NCBI GenBank assembly: GCA_937924555.1
Contig: CALDSN010000137.1
Span: forward strand, 1-11,955
From: an uncultured bacterium
GTDB lineage: Bacteria > Cloacimonadota > Cloacimonadia > Cloacimonadales > Cloacimonadaceae
Reading direction: 5' to 3'
Length of the DNA stretch: 11,955 nt
The notes under the pieces: model-generated
Seen by the model: only the letters and a program-made list of their open reading frames with translations
What the model was told of the DNA's origin: nothing
Database searches by the model: none
In this document: positions 7,423 through 11,955 of the stretch, piece by piece
How the letters are laid out: each line of letters starts with the position of its first letter
Position numbering within the stretch: position 1 is the first letter of the stretch
Program-made: the position numbers and the translations under genes

Positions 7423-8322
7423 TTATGTGTGGATCTGGTAAAATACACGAAGCTGTAAACCAAGAGCTGCTTTAAACCTTGCCACATCCTGCACATTAGC
7501 TCCACAAAAATCCAGTAACTTGAACTCATTTCTCAGGCTTTCTATCAGTTTTAATGAGTGCAGGGTACTTACACCTTGCTTCATAGCGGTGGCATTAGTG
7601 GCAAGGAGCACAGTGTATGCTTTGCCATCATTGGCTGAGAGCAAAATGTTGCTGCTAACAATGTTCTTGCCATCATACACATTGTATTGTCGCAGTAAAC
7701 CTGCTTCGTGTAATTGAGTCACAAAAGACTCCAGTTTCGTGAAACTGACTCCTAGGTTTATCCCCTTTTTATCGTGCAATTCCTTAGAAAGCTGAATGAA
7801 TTCTTTGGGACGAAAGTCCTGAGCAAAGGTGTAACCGAGTTTCAAAGCTCTTGTCATTTTCTTGCTCTCATCGGCAAGTGTCTTCTCATTCCCCGTCAAA
7901 TCGCTTATAAATGTATACAGAGGTTTTGCTTTCAATCCAGCCCAAGTAAAACTGCGAACATCGTAAAAATCCGTACCAAGATTGAAATGAACTCTCTTGT
8001 ACCTTGTGATAATCGTCTCAGCAATAAGCTGAGAGACGTGAAGAGATTCCAATAAATGTCTCGAGGGGTTAATGTTATCCGGGAGCCATAAATTCAACGC
8101 TTGATAGTAAGACATGCTGGGACTGACCAAGGCACGATAACCGAGCAGTTTGTTTTCATACAAAGGCAATATAGCGATTAGCTCCTCACCTTTGTAACAT
8201 TTTAGGTGGAGAGCTTCCCTATTGGTCAATCGGGCAACTGCTTGCATGAAGATTGGATTGCTCCAGATGTTTAATTGTTTGTCGCAAAGCTCTGGAATAG
8301 TTATTGTTGTTCGGTATGCCAT
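7423..8322 (-). CDS. FemAB/BioF2-like GNAT-fold transferase
   Basis: 299 aa, cytoplasmic, with no signal peptide or membrane segment. The layout resembles FemAB/BioF2-type double-GNAT proteins: an N-terminal WSNPIF segment (about 20-25), ILPLY then SPSMSYYQ (about 50-73), a central helical region (about 150-190), and a C-terminal GNAT-like half. That half contains the strand/helix pair AYTVLLATNATAMKQGVSTL, with a second helix LKLIESLRNEF, and ends LLDFCGANVQDVARFKAALG. Relatives transfer amino acids from tRNA to peptidoglycan precursors or acyl groups to sugars; which applies here cannot be read from the sequence. Position between a response regulator and ddl makes a cell-wall or envelope substrate plausible. 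It starts 3 bp after the regulator's stop codon with only a weak AGG ribosome site, suggesting translational coupling. Confidence 0.7.
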   Translation of the reverse strand: MAYRTTITIPELCDKQLNIWSNPIFMQAVARLTNREALHLKCYKGEELIAILPLYENKLLGYRALVSPSMSYYQALNLWLPDNINPSRHLLESLHVSQLIAETIITRYKRVHFNLGTDFYDVRSFTWAGLKAKPLYTFISDLTGNEKTLADESKKMTRALKLGYTFAQDFRPKEFIQLSKELHDKKGINLGVSFTKLESFVTQLHEAGLLRQYNVYDGKNIVSSNILLSANDGKAYTVLLATNATAMKQGVSTLHSLKLIESLRNEFKLLDFCGANVQDVARFKAALGLQLRVFYQIHT

Positions 8323-8325
8323 TGC

Positions 8326-8682
8326 CTAAATATATTTCCCCAAGGTGTTCAACAGCTCCATCAATTGAAATGGTTTGATAATGTAGTCTGATGCACCTTC
8401 TATCATAGATTTGTATGCTGAATCCACCGTAGGATAACCGGTCATTATGAGGCAAAAAATCTCAGGATCCTTTTCCAGTAATTCCTTCATTAGCTCCAAT
8501 CCGTTTTTTCCCGGCATTACCAAATCAATTAAAGCCAATTGATATTTACCGGGATTGAACTTCGCCAAAGCGTGATTTGCATCTTCTGCCAGATCCACAT
8601 CAAAGCCATGCATAGACAAAAAATCTCCGATCACTTCACGCAAAAGCCTGTCGTCATCGACCAGAAGAATCCGAGATTTCAT
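8326..8682 (-). CDS. Single-domain response regulator (CheY-like receiver)
   Basis: 118 aa consisting of a receiver domain only. The acidic pocket is D9/D10 (LVDDD), the phosphoacceptor is D53 (LIDLVMPG), the switch threonine is T81 (MTGYP) and the conserved lysine is K103 (KPF). All are intact, so it should accept phosphate from a histidine kinase. There is no DNA-binding or enzymatic output domain and no kinase gene in the window, so it probably acts by protein contact or in a phosphorelay. The ATG is preceded by GAGGAT at 8688-8693 (minus strand). It is the first gene of the seven-gene operon, about 27 nt downstream of the predicted transcription start. What it controls is unknown; the neighbours hint at envelope biology. 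Confidence 0.93.
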   Translation of the reverse strand: MKSRILLVDDDRLLREVIGDFLSMHGFDVDLAEDANHALAKFNPGKYQLALIDLVMPGKNGLELMKELLEKDPEIFCLIMTGYPTVDSAYKSMIEGASDYIIKPFQLMELLNTLGKYI

Positions 8683-8715
8683 AATCCATCCTCATGCATT
8701 TATTCTTATACTTCC

Positions 8716-8743
8716 ATAATACTGAGTTTCGTTTTACCGTCAA
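8716..8743 (-). promoter_or_regulatory. Sigma70-type promoter of the minus-strand operon
   Basis: On the minus strand TTGACG (8743-8738) and TATTAT (8721-8716) are separated by 16 nt, each matching 5 of 6 consensus bases. A run of eight Ts lies just upstream of the -35, like an UP element. Initiation would be near 8709, leaving a leader of about 27 nt with the GAGGAT ribosome site of the response regulator. Confidence 0.72.
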
Positions 8744-8807
8744 CAAAAAAAACATGTTGATTTCTTTGGACATGGATGCTGAGGAGTGTAAGTTTTTTTT
8801 ATTGACG
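8738..8807. repeat. Inverted repeat framing the divergent promoter region
   Basis: CGTCAACAAAAAAAAC at 8738-8753 is the reverse complement of GTTTTTTTTATTGACG at 8792-8807 at 15 of 16 positions, with 38 bp between. Each arm ends in a TTGACG -35-like hexamer pointing outward, preceded by a T8 tract. The left arm is the -35 of the operon promoter. The right arm faces the cold-shock gene, but its hexamer lies 28 nt from the best -10, too far for standard spacing. Confidence 0.7.
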
Positions 8808-8835
8808 AAAACAGCAGAGTCCAATTCATGGCAGG

Positions 8836-8854
8836 TATAATTATTGTGAGGTGG
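8836..8854 (+). promoter_or_regulatory. -10 element and Shine-Dalgarno of the cold-shock gene
   Basis: A consensus TATAAT at 8836-8841 is followed by GAGGTGG at 8848-8854 and the ATG at 8857. No good -35 lies 16-18 nt upstream; TTGACG at 8802-8807 is 28 nt away. If this -10 is used, the leader would be only about 9 nt, unlike the long leaders of many cold-shock mRNAs. Another promoter may exist upstream. Confidence 0.45.
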
Positions 8855-8856
8855 TT

Positions 8857-9069
8857 ATGCAAGGAAGAGTTAAGTGGTTTAACAAGAATAAAGGCTACGG
8901 CTTTATTATCACGGACGACAGCAAGGAATACTTTGTCCACTGGAAGTCCATCGTTACGAATTCTCCTCGTGAGTTGAAAGTCCTTGAGCAGGACGAATAT
9001 GTTACCTTTGATCTGATGGAAACAGATAAAGGTGTACAGGCTATCAATATCATCCGGGTGAACCCATAA
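8857..9069 (+). CDS. csp: Cold-shock domain protein (Csp family)
   Basis: 70-aa single cold-shock domain of the usual Csp length, a five-strand OB-fold that binds single-stranded RNA or DNA. Visible features are the VKWFN start (W7, F8), RNP1 as KGYGFI (Y14, F16), and RNP2 as YFVHWKSI (F26, H28, W29). RNP2 departs from the common VFVHFSAI by having Trp at the third aromatic position and Lys-Ser after it. The ATG at 8857 is chosen because GAGGTGG ends 2 nt before it; an in-frame GTG at 8851 lies inside that ribosome site and is unlikely to be used. It is monocistronic, with an intrinsic terminator about 30 bp downstream, and diverges from the response-regulator operon. Confidence 0.95.
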   Translation: MQGRVKWFNKNKGYGFIITDDSKEYFVHWKSIVTNSPRELKVLEQDEYVTFDLMETDKGVQAINIIRVNP

Positions 9070-9097
9070 GGTATTGTCCGTAAATATTCTATAATAT

Positions 9098-9134
9098 GGG
9101 TGAAAGCTTCTGTTAGCTTTCACCCTTTATTATT
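9098..9134 (+). terminator. Intrinsic terminator of the cold-shock gene
   Basis: GGGTGAAAGCT (9098-9108) pairs perfectly with AGCTTTCACCC (9115-9125) around a 6-nt loop and is followed by TTTATTATT. This is a standard Rho-independent terminator just after the cold-shock gene, separating it from the radical SAM gene. Confidence 0.92.
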
Positions 9135-9250
9135 GGTGTTTATTTATGCACTACTCAATCCACTCTTTCAAACCTATTCACCACAACCACCTGCTACAAT
9201 TGCTGATAGCCGGAGCAATAACACCATAACTATGGGAGAACTTCATTAGT

Positions 9251-10930
9251 ATGCCATACATACCCATGACTAAAGCCGAAATGAAAGAACGCAACTGGGA
9301 TTACCTGGATATTGTCATAATCAGCGGAGATGCCTATGTAGATCACCCCAGTTTCGCTGCTGCAATTATTGCCCGCAGCTTGGAAGCACAAGGTTATAGG
9401 GTGGGGATAATTGCCCAACCGGATTGGAATAACCCGGATGCGTTTACAATTCTTGGTGCCCCCAGGTTGTTTTTCGGTATCAGCGCAGGAAACATGGACT
9501 CTATGGTAAACCATTACACTGCGCAAAAGAAATTACGCCATGATGATGCCTACAGCCCCAATGGAGTTTCCGGTTTACGTCCCGATAGAGCCACAATAAT
9601 ATACACCAACATGGTGAAACGCCTTTTCAAGGGGACTCCTGTTGTTATTGGTGGTATCGAAGCATCCCTTCGCAGAATCGCCCACTATGACTATTGGCAG
9701 GACAAAATTCGCAACAGTATATTAGCAGATAGCAAAGCGGATATTCTGGTCTATGGCATGGGGGAGAAGCCTATCATAACCATTGCAAACGCACTTAGGG
9801 ACGGCATTCCTGTCGCTGATATCCAGGATTTTCCCTCCACTGTCGTCTTTTGCAAGCATCCTCCCTTTGGCGAAGATGAAGCGGACAACAAAGCTTGCGG
9901 TGCAGATGGCAGCTTAGTTCTTCCTGCTTCCGAACTGTGCAGTGCTAAGGATGTGTTCTATAACATGACCAAGACCTTCACCCAGAATAGTGACAGTAAG
10001 GTGATTTACCAGAAAAACGGTGGGCGTTGGTTGAAGCACAACCCCCCGATTGCTGCGTTGAACAGCACAGAGCTGGATAGCATATACAGCTTAGCATTCG
10101 AGTATTCGCCACATCCCATTTATTTGGGACAGGTAATTCCTGCTTATGAGCAGATAAAGAGCTCCATAACCTCTCATCGGGGGTGTTATGGAGGTTGTAA
10201 CTTCTGTGCCATTGCTTGCCATCAAGGGCGAAGCATCCAATCCCGCTCCGAGGATTCCATCCTCCGCGAAGCAAAAAAGCATAAGGGAACCATCTCCGAT
10301 GTTGGCGGTCCCACTGCGAACATGTATGGCACAAAGTGCCGTCTTGCTTTCCCCAAAACCTGTAAGAGGCGTTCCTGCCTGTTTCCTGCAATATGTCCCA
10401 ACCTAATTTTTGCTCACGATGAACAGCTTAGCTTACTGGACCGGATAGCCGCTCTACCGGGGATAAAGCATGTGTTCATTGCTTCCGGGATTAGGCATGA
10501 TATGGCATTACAAAACAAAAGATACATAGCTGCAATAGCCGCTAAATACACCGGTGGCAGGCTAAAACTTGCCCCTGAGCACTGCACTCCCAAAGTGCTG
10601 CAACTTATGGGTAAACCAAGCATTGCCTGCTATGAGGATTTCTGTGCGGAGTTCATTCGACAGACCAAACAACTGGGCATAAAACGGCAGATTATTCCCT
10701 ATCTCATCATCGGTCATCCGGGTACTACTATGGAAGATGCCAAAACTCTGCGCAGGTGGCTTATGCAGAATAATATCGTGGTTGAACAAGTTCAGGAGTT
10801 CACTCCAACGCCCATGAGTATTTCCACCTGCATGTACTATACCGGTAGAGATTTTGATTCAGGTGAGGAAATTCACATCCCCAGTCCGGGAGAAGTAAGA
10901 CAACAAAAAAAGCTAGCAATGTGGAAATAA
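9251..10930 (+). CDS. ygiQ: YgiQ-family radical SAM protein
   Basis: 559-aa radical SAM enzyme of the YgiQ (UPF0313) family, whose reaction is not established. The N-terminal YgiQ domain (about 1-290) shows GDAYVDHPSF, IIAQPDW, GISAGNMDSMVNHYT and VIGGIEASLRR. The radical SAM domain (about 300-520) carries C312-x3-C316-x2-C319 (CYGGCNFC), the ligands of a [4Fe-4S] cluster. Downstream are the APEHC segment and IPYLIIGHPGT. The protein ends soon after MYYTGRDF, so it lacks most of the C-terminal extension found in long forms such as the roughly 740-residue E. coli protein; short forms also exist. GGGAGAA lies 10 nt before the ATG. It follows the cold-shock terminator, so it should have its own promoter, which I could not identify. 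No functional link with the neighbours is apparent. Confidence 0.95.
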   Translation: MPYIPMTKAEMKERNWDYLDIVIISGDAYVDHPSFAAAIIARSLEAQGYRVGIIAQPDWNNPDAFTILGAPRLFFGISAGNMDSMVNHYTAQKKLRHDDAYSPNGVSGLRPDRATIIYTNMVKRLFKGTPVVIGGIEASLRRIAHYDYWQDKIRNSILADSKADILVYGMGEKPIITIANALRDGIPVADIQDFPSTVVFCKHPPFGEDEADNKACGADGSLVLPASELCSAKDVFYNMTKTFTQNSDSKVIYQKNGGRWLKHNPPIAALNSTELDSIYSLAFEYSPHPIYLGQVIPAYEQIKSSITSHRGCYGGCNFCAIACHQGRSIQSRSEDSILREAKKHKGTISDVGGPTANMYGTKCRLAFPKTCKRRSCLFPAICPNLIFAHDEQLSLLDRIAALPGIKHVFIASGIRHDMALQNKRYIAAIAAKYTGGRLKLAPEHCTPKVLQLMGKPSIACYEDFCAEFIRQTKQLGIKRQIIPYLIIGHPGTTMEDAKTLRRWLMQNNIVVEQVQEFTPTPMSISTCMYYTGRDFDSGEEIHIPSPGEVRQQKKLAMWK

Positions 10931-11201
10931 TTCCTCATTTATGGATGTAAGTCCGCAGTTTCAGGCGATAACTATCTTATAAGCATCTTTTGGATTATTG
11001 CACGGTCGATAATTACGGACAAGTATCACACCTGTAGATTCCAATATCTTTCCTTATGACAGAGCGTTATGCAGTTTGTCTATTCCGACAATTCAGAGAA
11101 ATTGGCAAAGAAGCAATCTTCTGCTAGCTTTGGCAAGTAAATTGCACATATCCAGAGCTGATCGTAATATCAACAAGACTACTAATTGGGAGTTTATTAA
11201 T

Positions 11202-11239
11202 GGCTGCAGAGCCGGTTTGTTTCGACAAACAGTTTTTTT
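11202..11239 (+). terminator. Possible terminator: two small hairpins and a T7 tract
   Basis: GGCT/AGCC (11202-11205 with 11210-11213) forms a 4-bp stem. GTTTGT/ACAAAC (11215-11220 with 11225-11230) forms a 6-bp stem closed by a UUCG-type tetraloop, then AG and seven Ts. The stems are short, but the stable tetraloop and T-tract fit an intrinsic terminator. It may end ygiQ transcripts about 300 bp downstream of the gene, or a small RNA from the gene-free region. Confidence 0.45.
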
Positions 11240-11353
11240 ACAGGAAAGGGGTGACGAGCATTGTATCTAAATGACTATCATGCGTATAGCAATAATTCTT
11301 GTGCTCGTTGCAACTCCATTTCCCCCTTGCTTTTTTCCTATGCCCTGCTTATG

Positions 11354-11426
11354 GGGTTACCGTTGAGATGCGGTTGCTATTCCCAGCACTATGCTGGGAG
11401 GCGCAACCGCATCTCAACGGTAACCC
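11354..11426. repeat. 73-bp near-perfect palindrome (cruciform/MITE- or REP-like)
   Basis: Arms 11354-11377 and 11403-11426 are exact reverse complements over 24 bp. After a 3/3 internal bulge, a second perfect 8-bp stem (TCCCAGCA 11381-11388 with TGCTGGGA 11392-11399) closes a 3-nt loop. No T-tract follows on the plus strand, so a terminator is unlikely. The size and symmetry suit a non-autonomous mobile palindrome, a structured RNA or a recombination site. No flanking target duplication is obvious. Confidence 0.85.
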
Positions 11427-11636
11427 AACCAGCAAGCCATTGGGAGAGCTTAAGCTTTGTCGCTGTGTATAGGACTACAGCCATAGCTAATAATAAGGTT
11501 AAGAGTTGGATGGATGTTAAGCATCTATATGTGAGCACATTAGGTGTTGCAACGTTAGCCCAAGCGGGATTGCGGAAAAAAATCACCAAATTCGAGCTTT
11601 GGCTTTACAGATGTTGCGAAACGGGTAAAAAATGTA

Positions 11637-11664
11637 TTGACACAGTATCATCCATGCTTTTAAT
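11637..11664 (+). promoter_or_regulatory. Strong sigma70-type promoter for the terminal gene
   Basis: TTGACA (11637-11642, 6/6 consensus) and TTTAAT (11659-11664, 5/6) are separated by 16 nt. Initiation would be near 11671, leaving an AU-rich leader of about 134 nt before the ATG at 11805. It is the best-placed promoter for that gene. Confidence 0.5.
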
Positions 11665-11804
11665 GACATCTGATGAAATACTGCGTTTATCCGTGCAACT
11701 GGTTTAATATGGATTTGAATTCATGTTTATGTAGCGGAAAACACTGAAGAGTCTTTTAAATAGTATTACCGTAGAATTTTAGATAAAATAATAGGAGAGA
11801 GTTT

Positions 11805-11955
11805 ATGAAAAAGTTCATGATACTGTTCATAACACTTATCTGTATTGGAGCACTAAGTGCCGAAGCACTTAACTTTATGGATTTGAAAGATGTCCCCATA
11901 ACGGATGATATCCTGAGGGAAGTCAATTATCACAATAGTATGGTACGCGGTTATG
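11805..11955 (+). CDS. Secreted protein, N-terminal fragment (cut by window end)
   Basis: Fifty codons are visible from an ATG preceded by AGGAGAG with a 6-nt spacer. The N-terminus MKKFMILFITLICIGALSA is a clear signal peptide with a likely cleavage site after the Ala of LSA. The mature part begins EALNFMDLKDVPITDDILRE and runs off the window. The conserved domain is not reached, so no function is proposed. The codon pattern and ribosome site make it a real gene. It would be transcribed from the promoter at 11637-11664. Confidence 0.8.
   Translation, partial: MKKFMILFITLICIGALSAEALNFMDLKDVPITDDILREVNYHNSMVRGY

Larger units (their letters stand above)
10931..11636. other. Long region without a convincing gene
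   Basis: About 700 bp after ygiQ hold no ORF that I recognise. What can be seen is a pair of small hairpins with a T-tract (11202-11239) and a long palindrome (11354-11426). A 148-codon open frame starts from TTG at 11261, with a weak GGGG-type ribosome site. Its translation resembles no family I know and it runs through the palindrome. The region could be an unrecognised RNA gene, a degraded gene or a mobile-element remnant. Confidence 0.55.

Noticed and set aside
8802..8841. TTGACG (8802-8807) with TATAAT (8836-8841) as a standard cold-shock promoter
   Set aside because: The 28-nt spacing is far from the 16-18 nt needed by sigma70-type holoenzyme.
8851..8856. GTG at 8851 as start of the cold-shock gene
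   Set aside because: It lies inside the GAGGTGG ribosome site, and Csp proteins start as MQGRVKWF-like, so ATG 8857 is preferred.
11389..11589. 66-codon hydrophobic frame on the minus strand
   Set aside because: It looks like a membrane protein only through composition. It starts without a clear ribosome site, ends inside the palindrome, and overlaps another non-gene frame.
11261..11707. 148-codon open frame on the plus strand starting from TTG
   Set aside because: Its translation has no recognisable domain, the ribosome site is weak, and the 73-bp palindrome falls inside it. I treat it as chance or decayed sequence; BLASTP/BLASTX would decide.
1..11955. CRISPR array, tRNA, rRNA or intact insertion sequence
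   Set aside because: I saw no regularly spaced repeats, tRNA-like cloverleaf ends, rRNA landmarks or transposase motifs while reading both strands. A tRNAscan-SE/Rfam/ISfinder run would be decisive.

Overview
This looks like the end of a metagenomic contig from a Gram-negative (diderm), probably uncultured bacterium. Envelope proteins with signal peptides, an outer-membrane barrel ending in phenylalanine and D-Ala-D-Ala ligase all point to an outer membrane plus peptidoglycan. The style of the secreted proteins resembles Cloacimonadota (WWE1) or a relative, but that placement is an impression, not a demonstration. Bases 1-46 are not biological: they match the Illumina TruSeq universal adapter, so real sequence starts at about 47.

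Layout. Positions 47-310 are a gene-free contig edge with a perfect inverted repeat, short tandem repeats and a probable terminator. From 8682 down to 311, seven genes run on the minus strand as one tightly packed transcription unit: (1) a stand-alone receiver-domain response regulator, (2) a FemAB/BioF2-like GNAT-fold transferase, (3) D-alanine-D-alanine ligase, (4) an unrecognised secreted protein, (5) a secreted FecR-domain protein, (6) an 800-residue outer-membrane barrel protein with an N-terminal beta-rich region, and (7) a CHASE2-domain class III adenylate cyclase. Most gaps are 3-11 bp. The largest is 77 bp before the cyclase and holds a strong hairpin. A good sigma70-type promoter lies at 8716-8743.

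On the plus strand, divergent from this unit, are a cold-shock protein (8857-9069) with a clear intrinsic terminator and a YgiQ-type radical SAM protein (9251-10930). Then come about 870 bp without a convincing gene. They contain a 73-bp near-perfect palindrome (24-bp arms plus a nested 8-bp stem), a two-hairpin/T-tract structure and a strong promoter. The window ends inside a gene for a protein with a signal peptide.

How the genes may work together (inference): the minus-strand unit joins cell-wall precursor synthesis and modification with an outer-membrane barrel, two periplasmic or secreted proteins and a cyclase whose CHASE2 sensor should face the periplasm. This could be a trans-envelope sensing module with cAMP output. 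The -35 elements at the divergent junction lie in the arms of a 15/16 inverted repeat, which may link the operon to the cold-shock gene.
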